From NCBI GenBank assembly GCA_018296165.2, contig JACKQL020000136.1, positions 47,425 to 111,424 on the forward strand: a stretch of DNA of 64,000 bases, given 5' to 3'. This DNA comes from Termitomyces sp. T153. Lineage: Eukaryota > Basidiomycota > Agaricomycetes > Agaricales > Lyophyllaceae. Below the pieces are notes generated by a model that did not search any database, was not told the DNA's origin, and was given only the letters and a program-made list of their open reading frames with translations. The first letter of the stretch is position 1; every line of letters starts with the position of its first letter. Below are positions 12,018 to 24,672 of the stretch, piece by piece. A program made the position numbers and the translations under genes.

Positions 12018-12140
12018 TCAAGGAAGCCTTCAAAATCGGAGACTTCTTTCCATGAGACATCTCCTGGCGCGATCCTCATAAATTCCTCGAGAAGCATGGC
12101 TACTATACGTTACGAAAGCTTTACAATCCTGTACAACCTT
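12018..12140 (+). pseudogene. N-terminal scrap of the WRDHY kinase-like family
   Basis: The translation reads LKEAFKIGDFF, then a stop, then SWRDPHKFLEKHGYYTLRKLYN. It aligns with the first exon of the family members at 37184 (LAEKFKAGQLSQKETFWRDH) and 44460 (FWRDHYKFLKKHGYTLRDRY). No later exon is found before the calpain gene starts at 12347. It is a truncated, dead piece of that multicopy family. Confidence 0.75.
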
Positions 12141-12346
12141 AGAAGAGGAAAAGGATGCATTTAGGTCTAAGAGCTTTGTACGTCATTCTTTCGAAAGCAC
12201 AGCCAACGAAAGCATAGTCAAGTGTTCACGTCAAGTCACGTGAACAACGCGTGCGCGTTTTCTATTTGACCATGTTGTACGACGCCGTCCAAAGGAATTT
12301 GGAGCTCCGCCTTGGTAGCCGAAGATCTCCCTACATATGCACGTCG

Positions 12347-15300
12347 ATGAGCACGGCCAATCGCCCCGCTGACCAGGAAGCCGAGGTAAAAATTCTTTCT
12401 CTTGCTTCCTACTGACATCAACTCTCATTTATTTCCAGCTGACCTATTCTAAAGCTGCCAAGGCTGAGTTATCGCGCGACTATGACGTTGCTTTCCGTCT
12501 ATACGTGAAATCTGCCGAGCTCTATCTCCATCTTAGTCGCACTTGGAGTGATAATTTCTCAGTGCAAACGGGAAAGTGGAAAGCGAGCGCTGCGAAGGCG
12601 CTGGAGCGGGCGGAGAAGATCAAGGCCTTCGTAGATAAGCGAAAGACTTCTAACCAGCATGACGCCACCTCTACTGTAGATACATCCGGGGTATCCACGA
12701 TCTTGACGCCGGTTGGTATCGACCACTTCTCTCCACGTACGTCAATTCTTTCCTACGTTCCGCGGAGAGACATGAAGTTTGTTTTCCTAACTCAGAGGAA
12801 CAATCATTCGTGCTCAAGAAGGGTGCTTCAATCAACGGACTGTACTTCCCTTTGTGGGATCAATCTGTGTCTCAGATGATCCAAATTCCTTATGAGTTTG
12901 TGATCCATTATTTTCTAATCCATAGCAGGCTTGACTATGTATACAGAGACCCTGATGGCCCGCCAAAGCTGTCCCCAGAACAAGCTAAAGTATCTCCAGT
13001 GTGGCGTCATGTTCCCCCCATACGTACCATTCATGCAAGACACGAAATCCTGCCTCAAGAGATACTGCAGCACGTTGTAACCGACTGTTCTGTCTGCGCA
13101 TCCATCTCTGTTTGTCTGGAGCATGCTCGCCGATTCAATTCGAACGTGAGTATGGTCGGACAGTTCAGCTTTTCCTGGTCTCATCCTTGCCATCTGAAGC
13201 TCGCTCGTGATGCAGTGTTTTGCGGAGTTAAACGAGGATTGAGGACCGATAGTGACGAGATGTTGCAATCTGATGGCAGGTACGATATCAAGATCCTATT
13301 CAATGGTGGTTGGCGGCGTGTGCGTCTTTCTATCGTCTATTTTGAATTTGACACTCCTTATACCTTCCTTGCAGATTGGTCAGTTGAGCATCATCCAGAA
13401 ATAATTAACGACTTTTAACGTTGGAGTGTTTGACAGTCGTCGACGATCAATTGCCTTATCATCCTGTCAATGGCATGCTCATGTGCATGTCAGTACTTCC
13501 ACCGAGGAGTGACCCTACTGCTGCACCGGCATTGTGGCCTAGCATTTTGGAGAAAGGGGCACGTTCGCATTTTATATCTTCTGTTTGAACTCGACTTATT
13601 GTATATCAAGTATATGAAGCTCATGGGAGGATACGATTTCCCAGGATCGTTGAGTCATCGATTATCATCTATCAGCCAAACTATTACTTACTGATCACAA
13701 CGTAGGAATTCGAGTATCGATTTGCAGTACGTTTCAAATGTCTGGGCCCATTTCGCTGTCATGAAGCACCCGATTTATTAGTGCAATTGCGGGTTGGATT
13801 CCAGAACACATAGAGATCAAGGGGTATATCCTCCTTTATGTTACCGAGCATAGACTTTCACGTATCATGCATTGGACAGGTCCAGCTTCGAGCGCGAGAA
13901 AACTTGGGAGAGGGTTGCCGAAGGTTTTGCTCGCGGTAGGCATAAAATCTTTGCCTGAGGGAATTTACATTCATTTGATACTGCCCGGCCAGGCCACTGC
14001 GTGCTGACGCTTGGGACAGGAGTCAATCCTTATATAACATGGGAGGATGTCGATCTTTTATCTTCACACAGCTACGCCGTAATCGGTATACCCTTCTGCT
14101 TCCTCGCTCTAATTTGGAAACTCACACTTTTGACGGATCGATTATAGACGTTAAAGAAAGCGATGATGGCAGGATATTGACTATTCTTGATACCTGGGTA
14201 AATCCCAATCATGAGAAGCAGTTTCAAGAACCAAGGGGTGCGCCCTATAATGTTCAGCAAGAATCCAGAGTTGCTAATAGTTTTTGAAAGCGTTACAAGT
14301 GCCTTGGTTAGATGTGTTAAATGTCTTCGATGGTATCTACCTAAGCTGGGATACTTCTCTGTGGGAAAATCAATTGACATTCCATGGGTAGAGAAATCTT
14401 TTCCCAATTTTTCTTTATATGCTGATCTCAAAGTCATAGCATGTGGAAACGGAAGGGTCAAGATGAAAGTCAGTGTTGGTCCTGCTGTTTTCCACGTTCG
14501 TTCTGTTAACATTGTCCAGCTACAATTAGACACACGTCTCTTCGGTTTGCGAAACGGAGCCCTCGAGTAGAAGAGGAAATTTTGGTGCTTCTCACCCGCC
14601 ATGTAACTGATTCGAGTCGCACGATGGATTATATCTCACTGAAGGTGCAATTGGAAGACGATATGGAGGGAAGATCAAACTTTCTTGACCAAACTACGAT
14701 TGCCGCCAGAGTAACGATTCTTGGTTTGTCTTTTGAAAACATGCCTGATTTCGAATTTATGTGTAGGGCACTTACACGAACAGTACACATGTCTTGGTAA
14801 TCCTTCTCGTGAATTTGTAGTTGTCAACCGTATTTCATGCATTCTTTCAGGTTCGAACGAAAGTGCTCTCTTCCATGCCCTCAGGTGTTCTCTCAATCTT
14901 CGCATCTTATGATGGAGACGGAACAGAAGTTGGTTATACTCTGTCGGCTTATGCTACATCAAATTTCGATATCTCGTGGGACGAGACACCCTCATCGCCG
15001 CCTTTCACCAAGAAGGTAATATTTTTCTTTTGTGACTTTTCCTTTTACGAACAAAGGTCGATCATCTTTCAGATTGAGGGTATCTTGACGAGTAAAAATG
15101 CTGGCGGAAATTGTACTTACCCGACGTTTATGGCAAATCCACAATATCATCTGCAGATGCATCCGGAGCGTGGTTCAGCATCAACGGTTGGTAGAAGCAA
15201 GGCGAAAGTAGCCCTCATTTTACAGACTAGTAGGGATACACCCGTCAACATATCCTTGGTATACTCACAAGGTGGAAGGATTGATGAGTATGTCAAGTGC

Positions 15301-16089
15301 TCGTGCTCTGATGCATTATTCATCGGCGATAGATTGGTCGAGAATGAGCTTTTAGCTAGCTCCGGGGCGTATAGCTATGGAATGGCCCAAGTCAGAAAGG
15401 ACATCTCGCGTAACTCTATCAGCAACTTGTTCACACAAATAATCTCACAGTTTAAAGCAGCCGGTGACTCTACTGTGATCCTTTCAGCCTTTGAACCACA
15501 CCATATGGGTCCATATACACTCAGAGTTGAGAGTTCCCTCCCCTTTGATCTGCGACCTATTCCTCAAGAAGGCGCGGGAATGTACGCAAAAGTTGTCCGT
15601 GGTACATGGTATAGAATATCTCGAATGATCCAATGATTATTCTGTAACATAACCTTTAAAAATCAGGACCAGGGATAACGCCGGAGGCGGACCAACTTCC
15701 GAGAGATACTCGAAAAATCCAATTTTCGAGATAGACATCCCTGTTTTGACTCAGTTCAAGTAAGCTTATCGAAAAGTTGGTCAAATCTGATACTAATGGT
15801 CTGTAATTGGCTCAGAATCCGTCTACAGTTAATTCGCCCGTTCACTCCAACATCACTCAACATCACGATCTTCCCGGCGTCTCCTGATGACGCTCTTCGG
15901 CGCCATATTACAACGTCTGGTGCCTACAACGATGCCATATCAGGTGTTGCAACGCCACAGCTTTCGCTGGCGGCTGGAAAGTATCTTGCTGTGCCATCTA
16001 CCTATAACCCAGGTGTTGAGGCTGGGTTCCAGTTACTTGTATATACTTCGGTTGCTGGGATTCAAGTCAGAGAGAAGACACTGAGATGA
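12347..16089 (+). CDS. palB: Calpain-like cysteine protease PalB/Rim13 (alkaline-pH signalling)
   Basis: Twenty-two exons splice in phase to 860 aa, the usual size of fungal PalB. Exons: 12347-12385, 12439-12736, 12796-12868, 12929-13145, 13200-13319, 13375-13378, 13437-13558, 13611-13648, 13706-13726, 13782-13823, 13880-13935, 13993-14085, 14148-14237, 14291-14387, 14440-14468, 14520-14710, 14767-14796, 14851-15015, 15073-15287, 15333-15608, 15667-15759, 15816-16089. The N terminus has an MIT-like helical module. The calpain core has Cys190 (TDCSVCAS), His369 (SSHSYAVI) and Asn393 (TWVNPN); the C terminus has two C2-like beta domains (ASYDGDGTEVGYTL; AGKYLAVPSTYNPGVEAGF). PalB cleaves PacC/Rim101 at ESCRT-III sites in alkaline medium. 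Oddities are a 4-nt exon at 13375 and a probable GC-AG intron (13559-13610). The intron after residue 136 is the least certain. Confidence 0.9.
13375..13378 (+). other. Putative 4-nt microexon (ATTG) of the calpain gene
   Basis: Lies between introns of 55 nt (13320-13374, gtgcgt..gcag) and 58 nt (13379-13436, gtcagt..acag). Including it gives WRRIVVDDQLPYHP, matching the PalB family. Skipping it through one roughly 117-nt intron is possible in phase but gives a shortened WRLVDDQ. Confidence 0.65.
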
Positions 16090-16445
16090 TCCTTGTAGCC
16101 TATGCATGCGGCGCCTAAATCTGAATATATACATACACGAGTGATCGCTTATCGGGAAGAAGCGAAGTCTGGTTCTCCCGGCGGCTATGATGATTCGCGG
16201 TATTGTACCACCACATACTAAGCAGGTGCGAAATCATTTGACGAGAAAGGGTTTGTAGTTGGCAGGGTGAAAATAGATCATTCAATAGATGAAATAAAGA
16301 GCAGTCTTTACATTCGATCGGCTGTTCGTGCGCTGACCGCGCCGGTAATCTGGATCCTATCATATCTGACTTGTCATTGGAAAGCTATCGTATATCTCAA
16401 TTGTCATCTGTGGGTAAACGAAATTCAAAAACTTGAATTACAAGT
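16090..16445. other. Convergent 3' intergenic region
   Basis: Spacer between the stop codons of the calpain gene (plus) and a kinase-like gene (minus). It should contain both 3' untranslated regions. No other feature was seen. Confidence 0.6.
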
Positions 16446-18855
16446 TCAACGCAATACCCCAATTCGAAAGCCTGGACTACTTGATCGGTCAGTTCCACTT
16501 CCCCACTCCTCAGGAGAGTTTGAATCCTCTTCTGTAGTCTCACGAGAGATGCGATATTCATGTCGTCCGTCAAGCACATTCTGTAGTTTCACTTTCTCGC
16601 GATCCAAGGACCGTTCATCAGCTTCCATTTCTGCACGATCGAAGTCTATGATGCATGGTTCCCCGTTGCTTTTGATCGTAAGGTTTTCCAGTCGCAAGTC
16701 GCGGTGGCGGACGCCAGCATCATGAATGGATTTCAAAGCATCCATGTATGCAGATCTGGGACCCATAGTTCTTACAATCCCAATATTATGAAAATTAAGT
16801 TGTACTTACTTCTCTGATTCTGAAATCACGAATTCAAGCCGTTTACTCTTGACAGGAAGTCTGCAGTCCCAAAGAGTTAATCCAGCATACTCCATAATAA
16901 GTGCAAGGGACTCGGTTTCGACATCTTCAAATATACCAAACACATATGGAATGCCTCGAGCATTAGTGGACATCAAATGGGAGTAAACATCAAATTCATG
17001 ACTTAGCCTCTTCTTCTGAACGGAAGCGAATGCGAATTTCACGACAATGTTGCAAAAAGATACGATCTTTCCACTTGACTCCAGGAAATCGATTGTGGCA
17101 GCATGAGTGTCTCCTGTTGAGCCATGGGCTATCTCAGAGGTAATAGTGACACGGAAGTATTCATGAGGTTCATATTTTTTCTTGGGCATGACCATACCCA
17201 TGTCTTTGATACGTAGGAACGAAGATGGAGCGGGTGAGTTGTAAGGGCCGTGTTGTATGTGGAGCATAGCCAGATCACGATCAGCGATACCATCACATAC
17301 AACCTTTTATGAAACCATTTCAAACAGGGAACATCAAAAACTACGTGGACGTACCTTGAGGCTTTGCTTATAAGCCAAATTTCGCGCTTCTTCGAGAGCA
17401 ACGCTCCGTCTGGTCCTCGGACGTTTATTGTTTTCAGAAAATAAGACTCTTCCCTTGCGCTTTGCAGATTTTGATTTACCTTCTTGCGCAATAATCTGGC
17501 GAGTTCGATCACGAATGTCATCAATGATGGATATGATAAGTCCTATCTGAAGATGAGCATATGCAGGGTCTTTACAATTTGTGACATCAATTAGGTCGGA
17601 TAAAATGAGCGTTTGGCTGGATCGATGTCGAAATGCGATTCGTTCGAAAGTCCCACAATGAAGGACAATGAAAGAAGAGTCCCTCTCGACAGCTCTTGTC
17701 CATGCCTAGACATATTGTATAATCAGCATGAGAGTAGACAAAGTAAATATCTAAAATCACGTGTTGGATTAAAGAGGTGGTCATATCTTCATCAATAACA
17801 TCCATATCTCTTTTCTGATTTGGAATTGTTACAGTAGGCCAATGTAACTTCGATGAACGGGAAATAATTTGCTTCGATTTCCTTCCTGTTTCCCTCAGGG
17901 GTGGTTCAAGTTTGACTCTCGAAGAAACTCGATTACTCCTTCGAAGGGGTAGGTCACTTGGCCGAGGTGCAGGAGGAATATGATCATTCTTGTGTACTGC
18001 AAATTCCGAGACCCAAGACGATACAGTGGTTCCCCATGCCGTGTCAACAGCGTCCGGTGACGCAGCAAGAGGTATATCGGTGGGCGCCCATTTTTCAACC
18101 TGTGTCAAAAGAGTAATCTCAGGGAAATTTTCCATATCTAAAAGTCGATCCAGGTATTTCAAGGCATCTTCGGCTTCACGACAGGCAAAAAACATCTGCC
18201 AAACAGCCATCCGTGTAAATCTTCCTCTCATCTCTTCCAGAAGTCTGCGGTCGTCATCACTTAAGACCGCCCACGCTTCCTTGTCGATCATGGTGTATGC
18301 TTTTCCAGGTATAGATTCGTAGGAATCGAGGATTTCCGGTACGTAGTCCTCGATCATGGCGTAATACTTCTGACGTCGGGAGACGAATCTGACAGACATG
18401 TGGACGGCTGTGCTCCACTGGGCAGCGGTGGGATGAAGTAATAGCATGGATGCAAGTTCACAAGCAAAGAGCGAGATTGAGTCGCGATATGCTCGACCAA
18501 TGTCTTTCGCGTCCTTGACAGGACTTCGGTTGATGAAGCGGGTAAAGCGCTGTGGTTCCGGAAAGCACCAATCGACCGAAGGCAAACCGTCTCCATCTTT
18601 GGAGGACTTCTCCAAGGCAATGTTTACAGATTGCGCTAAGTCAGAAAGAAAAGAAGGAATAGATTTGACATTCTTAAGTGAAAGTCGTCTGTCGAGGTGG
18701 CAATCGTAGAATGAAAGAGGGTGAGTCAACTTGGGGCAAGGCGATTTCTTCTGTACCTCGAGCATGTCGGGATTGAAATTCAAAGTAGATTGAAAAACAG
18801 CATCCAGGCGCTCAGGTAGATTCCGCATCGTTCGAGCTCGTATCTTCGACTGCAT
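16446..18855 (-). CDS. Kinase-like protein A (mushroom lineage-specific)
   Basis: Four exons (17761-18855, 17355-17705, 16810-17303, 16446-16770) splice in phase to 754 aa; the last intron is very short (39 nt). Residues 1-480 form an unrecognised N-terminal region containing AAQWSTAV and AWTRAVERD. The C-terminal kinase-like domain has a VAIK-type lysine in NIVVKFAF, a helix-C glutamate candidate in LSHEFDVYSHL, and a hinge LIMEYAGLTL. The catalytic loop is HRDLRLENL and DFG is replaced by DFD (IDFDRAE). The domain stops soon after, so most of the C-lobe is absent. Similar proteins are abundant in Agaricomycetes and lack a known role. Gene B at 24673-27475 is a paralogue sharing QWSTA and AWT.A blocks. 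Catalysis is possible but unproven. Confidence 0.75.
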
Positions 18856-18996
18856 GAAATCAATCAACTTAACACAAAGTTTATATCTATTTATTTATGC
18901 CTATTTATTAGTAGTGCGGTACCCCCTGTGAAAATTGATTCGACTTCATTTCTTCATCATCAAATTTGAAACGGTGTGCTGGCTCGTATCTGAGAA

Positions 18997-19169
18997 CTAA
19001 ATAGACAGAATGATTAGAGTCTGCCTGATGAGGGAGAACAACTAAATTGGTCATACCTAAATAGACAGAATGATGATCTACATGCTGGCTATCAGGTATG
19101 AGGCAATGAACACGAAAGGCGAGAGTGACTTACCACCTTAGAGTTTGCCTGATGAGGGAGAACAACTAA
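18997..19169. repeat. Interleaved short direct repeats upstream of kinase-like gene A
   Basis: The 24-mer starting tgcctgatgagggagaac occurs at 19022-19045 and 19146-19169. The 18-mer ctaaatagacagaatgat occurs at 18997-19014 and 19057-19074. They lie between the start of the minus-strand gene and the left edge of the CpG-poor copia region. They may be remnants of a terminal repeat or a local duplication. Confidence 0.75.
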
Positions 19170-19199
19170 GGTGGGTGGTTGACATGTCGGACGTGAGCC

Positions 19200-20838
19200 T
19201 AGGCAAAAAACACATGACAATAGAGAAGCTGACTACAAATGGACAAGGTCCTGCAACACGGTGGCACTGGTATATGGCCAAATAAGAGCAGTTATGACGT
19301 CAAATGCAATACACAGCAAAACTCCAGCAATCACACCTGCAAGTGTCTTATTCACCATCCCCCCTACCCATGTTTGTGCCCCTACTGTCTGTGCTTATGC
19401 CCCTACTGTCTGTGCTCATACCTCTACAACCTTGTGCCTTTACTTCATTTTCTTACCTTTGCCCTTACTCATGCTTGTAACCTTGCTCCTTGAGTTGCCA
19501 TCCTCACATTCAAGTTTATCAATCAGTGTATAATTATTGTATCCATTGCCATTGTCAGGTTCTGCTGACCACAGGGGCTCAGCTTAACTGGATGAGTCCT
19601 TACTAGGCAGATGCAATGTCCTGTGCTTATATCCTAGCACTCCAAGGTGGTTCAGACTTCAGATACTTGTGAAAAGAAGCTAGGGGAAGCAGTCCAAGCA
19701 AGAGCAAGTCCAGAGTGGCCTCGGAAAGTCTAAGACCAGGTATGATAAGCATTGGGCTTGGAAGGGCATCAGGTATGAGTCTGTAAGCAAATGTATAGAT
19801 CAAGGGGCAAGCAAAGGCTATGCAGTTGATGGGTACAGAGCCAGAGTTTGATGGGGAATCAATCAAGAGTGATGGGTTCTGGGGCTAAGCATGGAGCAAG
19901 GTCCAGAGTTAACTTATGAATGCTTGGAAGGTTGTAGCATATGTGTGGAGTTTGTAATGACATCAGAGTTGAAAGAAACTTAGGAACAATAGCAGAAATA
20001 GACATGGACAAGGCAAGATGGAGTTGAGACAAGACAGAACTGAGAAAGAGATAGATTCAAGACTAAAAATAGAAATAGAGAGAAGACCAGGAGACATAAC
20101 AGGAAGGAAACATGAGATACAAGTAACCAAGTAAAGCAGATAATATCAAGACTAGAGTAACAGATACTACTCTATAACTTATATACCAACTACAACTACT
20201 GGAGCAACTCTGAGGACAGCAGTTCTGGCAGTGGAGCTTGTTGGGGCTGCATGGAGTTGATGGGTGTCAGTTATGATCAGTGGGCAGGCCATGGTGATAT
20301 ACTGATGGGATCAAATGGGAATGTGGGCTGCTCTGGGGTTGTTGTGATGTTCTGGAGCTGGTCAGATAAGTCAGGGTGACAAATTAGTGACATACACCAG
20401 CATCAGAAATAGTGGGGAAGGGTTTTGAGGGCTCAGGAGGGGAAAAGGGAAGTGCTGGGACCTGCAGAGAATGTGTCAGAGTCAGCCAGGGGACCATTGG
20501 GGTTTGCTGGAGAAGTGTTGGAGTTAGCCAGGATAGGTGCCATGGGTCAACAAGGGTTGGGGGAGTCAAGGGGGTGTTGTGGAGAGCTCCAGAGAGGTAA
20601 GGCAGCTTGAGAAAGAGGTTGGAGGGTTCTAGGAGTGGGTTGTGACAGCCATGGCTATCACTGGCATTGGAGACACTGCTGCATTTGCATTTGTCTTTGT
20701 CCTTGTTGTCATCCTGAGTCTTGCCTGCCCTCACCATTATCCTCACAGTTGCATCATATCACTTTGAAGTAGAGGAGGTGAGGAAGATGACCTTCATTTA
20801 TTTTAAATAGACTCACTGCTCACAGAAAATGACACTGC
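19200..20838. other. CpG-poor left part of the copia relic region
   Basis: Over 1.6 kb without any convincing frame. Composition changes near 19,300 to TG/CA-rich DNA with very few CG dinucleotides. A 21-bp unit (around gcccctactgtctgtgct) is tandemly duplicated near 19376-19416. It is probably degraded gag/integrase sequence of the element whose recognisable coding remnants start at 20839. Confidence 0.5.
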
Positions 20839-23330
20839 TTGAAGTATATAAGAGAAAGAAGCCCAGGATTTGGACATCTGTGTGTCTTTGGCTGTGCAGC
20901 ATATGCACTGATAGAGCAAGATAAGAGGAAAGGCCTGAAGGGCCACACCTTCTCAGTAATTTTTGTCAGTTATCTGGACAACTACATTGGGTGCAAGGTC
21001 TATGTACCTAGTACTAAGAAGGTTGTCATCTCACAAGATGTGATTTTTGACAAGACTTATTTCCCTGGCCTGGCCATATCTAGGATAACCCCTTCACCAC
21101 CCCTTAGCAAGTTCAATGACATTGAGGAATGCCAGCCTTACAACACTGATGACACCATTACTACTCTAGCACTGTCACCTAAGCCAGACAGAGATGTGGC
21201 TTCTGCCAATGGCAACAGCATATTCAATGATGGCAAACCACTAACTGACATTGAGTCTGATGGTGACAATATGGTGCTGGTGGGAGTGGTCAAATCCAGT
21301 TCCAAACCCCCTTCCTTGAGTACTGCACCTACTGAGGCTGCTACCACCCCCACAAGAATCCAGCCAGCATGTATATAACTCTGCTTACCCTTTGCCAAGA
21401 GAACTGCAAATTGCCTCTTGTGTGGAAACTGCTGCCACCACCACTCCCTTCACCATACCCTGAACTCCCTGCAGAACAGCCCTTATTGGACATTGACATT
21501 GGGATGCAGATGCCCACAGAGAACTTGAGGTAGCCCTCACTCTGAATATAAACTTGGATGAAACACTGCTCCTTGCAGGTTGTGCATTTGTGGAACATGG
21601 GAGTTCTTTTAGGGGATATAGCACTTGGTGTGCAAATGTTGCTGCTGCACACAAGGTTGGGGCCCACAATATCAACCCCCAATATTACAGGGAAGCAATG
21701 GAGAGCAATAATGCCACAGAGTGGTCTAAGGTGATGTACAAGGAAATGAATTCTCTGAGGGACAATGGTACCTGGAAAGCAGTGTACCTTCCAGCAGGCC
21801 ACTGAGCTATTGGCTCCAGGTGAGTTTTCAAGGTGAAATATCTAGTGACAGAGCAATCAACTGCTTTAAAGCATAGTCAGCACCCAGGTGTTGATTTTGA
21901 AGAAACATTCGCACTAATGGCTCAATGGGCCACTGTCTGTACTGTCCTTGCTCTCACAGCTGCTGAAGACATGCATCTTGAGTCTGTTGACATTTCATCT
22001 GCCTTTCTCCATGGTGTAGTTGACACAGAGCTTTATATGAAATTTCTGGAAGGTTTTGTTGAGACTGTACAGCCTAGTGTCAAATGCAAACCTAGTGACA
22101 AAAATGCATGCAGCCAGCTCCAGAAAGGCATATATGGCCTGAAGCAAGGTGCCAATCTGTGGAATAAATGGACACATGAGGTCTTCCTGAAGCTTGGGCT
22201 TGTTTGAATGACATTGGACCCCTGTGTATATGTCTACCTTCATGAAGATGTACAAATCATTATTTCCATATATGTTGACAATATGACTCTCACCTCCAAG
22301 TCCTGGTCTGCTATCCTCAAAGTCATCACAGAACTTTGCAAGTACTTTAAACTGTGTCACTTAGGGCCTACAACAGGCTTGCTTGATGTCATTGTTACTT
22401 GCAATAGGCCTGGCCACAAGCTCTGGATTGATCAGAGGGCATATGCTGTCAAGATTCTCTCTCAATTTGACATGATTGACTGTAAGACCATCACCACCCC
22501 CCCTCAAACCTAGTGCCCACTTCTCCAAATCTGACACACCTTGTACCCTCAAGAAAATTGAAGGAATGAAGAAGATTCCATATACACAAGCCACTGGAAC
22601 CCTTCTATACCTAGTTATGTGCACATGCCCCAACATAGCACATGCCATCAGTGTACTTTATTGTTTCAATGCCTGTCCAGGCCCCAGACACTGGAAGGCC
22701 ATCAAACACCTCATGTGCTATGTCCATGGTACACTCAACTACAAAATTGAATACTCTACCAGTGCCACCTCCTCTTCTGCCTTGCCCTTCATAGCCTATG
22801 CAGACACAGACCATGGAGGAAACCCTGACAATGGATAGTCTATGACAGGCTCAGTTCTCATGGTGGCTGGCAGGGCAGTAAGCTGGATGTCCAAGTTGCA
22901 GACTATAGATGCCTTGTGCACCACTGAAGCAGAGTTTTTTGCAGTGAGCAAGACTGGTCAGGAACTTTGCTGGCTGCACAATTTCATTACCAACATTGGA
23001 GCACCACAGTCAGTACCACTAGTTAAGAACATCAAGAGCCCATCTGCCATTTCAATTTCTATGCAGCTGGAACACATGGGTCACCTGAAGCACCTTGATT
23101 GTCATTGGTTCTAGCTATTACAAGCAGTGCATGATGGTAAAATTAAGCCTGTCTACATTCCCTCTGAAGACATGGTTGCCAACCTCCTTAAAAAGACCCT
23201 TGCTTGGGATGTTGTTGACATACTATGGGAAAAGATGGGGATTGTTGGGGAGTTCTCCTGTGGAGAGCTTCAGTGACATTGTGGGCACTATGTCAGGTGG
23301 GAGTGTTGGGATTATAGGGGCCAGTTAGTA
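20839..23330 (+). mobile_element. Degraded Ty1/copia retrotransposon pol
   Basis: Coding remnants occur in order across several frames. The integrase C-terminal SH3-like segment is at 20839-21378 (LCVFGCAAYALIEQD, then GCKVYVPSTKKVV). The reverse transcriptase N-terminal part is at about 21680-21800 (EWSKVMYKEMNSLRDNGTWK) and its core at 21880-22205 (SVDISSAFLHGVV, GIYGLKQGANLW). The active-site region at 22208-22513 reads IYVDN instead of YVDD. The tail and RNase H are at 22530-23110 (IEGMKKIPYTQATGTLLYL, CTTEAEFFAVSK). Several stops and frameshifts break it, so it is dead. CG dinucleotides are almost absent over 2.5 kb, as expected from long methylation and deamination. Clear LTRs were not located; tgttgggattat near 23303 is a possible 3' LTR start. 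Confidence 0.88.
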
Positions 23331-23898
23331 CACACAGCCTCTTTCAGCTCACTAGGAAATGACACCATCTTGTCTCACATGATAGCTGTTTTTGCCTGAA
23401 TGTCTTGTATTCTTAACTACTGAATATGGGACTCCAGGGATGTGTAGATGATACTTCTTTAAAATATATTTACTGAATACAAGACTCCAGTGTGACCACT
23501 CCCAAGCCCAGTTCCTACCTTGGACTAAGTCTGTTCTTTCCCTGTGCACAATTTGCTGCAACATGTAACCAGCAAGCTTGAAAAGGATTTGGGCTGGAAT
23601 ACCTTAGGAGTGTCCATAAATTGCACCTGTACATACTGCGGGGACTGACATAGGGCATGGCCCCAACTGGTCCTCAAAAAAATGGAATTAAAGAAAAAAA
23701 AGGGTGTGTGTCATCACTCAGGCTAGGTGCTACTTGATGTTTATCAAGCATTGAGCAATTGTGAACATGTGAATATCAGCAACAATGCAATGATAAAGAA
23801 TTGGTATCACCATCCTGGCATTGTATTCTTTGGAATTATTAGTGCTACCCAAATTGATTTCAGGTTACAAGTCTCATATCATAATATTTTATGTAAGA

Positions 23899-24120
23899 CA
23901 TGTCCTCATAATGCAAAGGTGCATTATCTTCTGAACACATGCCAATCAAGTTATTGATCAATGATTTTTGAGAAGTTGTCTGGTCATTCAGATTGTGTTT
24001 GTGGAACTAGATATGTCCTAATAATGCAAAGGCACATTGTCTTCTCAATATAAGCCGATCAAATTGTTTATCAATGATTTTTGAGAAGTTGTCTGGTCAT
24101 TCAAATTTTGGTTGTGGAAA
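23899..24120. repeat. Two-copy ~113-bp tandem repeat
   Basis: Copy 1 begins catgtcctcataatgcaaag at 23899 and copy 2 begins tatgtcctaataatgcaaag at 24012. Both contain the block atgatttttgagaagttgtc, followed by tggtcattca. Divergence is moderate, so the duplication is not very recent. It lies in AT-rich DNA right of the copia relic. Confidence 0.85.
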
Positions 24121-24672
24121 TAACTCAAAACTGTCAAGGAGGTTTAATGGCCAAATGATAAGGTTGTCTTTTTGTGATTCCCTTTGAAGGTCAATTTATT
24201 CTTGAATTAACCTTGGATCCTATTATTTTTATGGTCCAATGTTTGAAGGGCTATATCATAGTTATGACACATTGTTTAATAGAAATCATAATGAAGTACC
24301 ATAAATAAAGGATGCATAGTTACATTGGACTACTAAGTGCAAGAAAGCTATCATAATGCTGGTTTCCCTGTCCAACAGGCCCATTGCCATATTTGACCAA
24401 GTACCACCGCGACCGTTTTGCTGATGTCAGATTCGAGTACCTTGAATCAGATGGGTTGCTCCAAACGGCTGAGATCCTCGAGCAACTTGGATTTCACTGT
24501 TTCTGCTCGTAACCTGGACTCTCACTGTTTCCGCAGAGTTCTCCAGGTTAGTTGTCATTCTTATGAGCCAATTGGCAGGACTCCCAACGTTTGAAAATGT
24601 CGTGAGCCGAGTACTTACTATACGGCATCTGTGTTGTGTTCAACTATTATCACATGTAGACTCATACAATAT
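24121..24672. other. No gene recognised
   Basis: Base composition returns to that of the host gene space near 24,390. No open frame with family resemblance was seen. The right edge is the 3' end of kinase-like gene B. Confidence 0.45.

Noticed and set aside
15412..15456. Extra intron in calpain exon 20 (gtaactc ... cacag)
   Set aside because: Removing it shifts the frame to a stop. Reading through keeps the protein open, so it was left unspliced.
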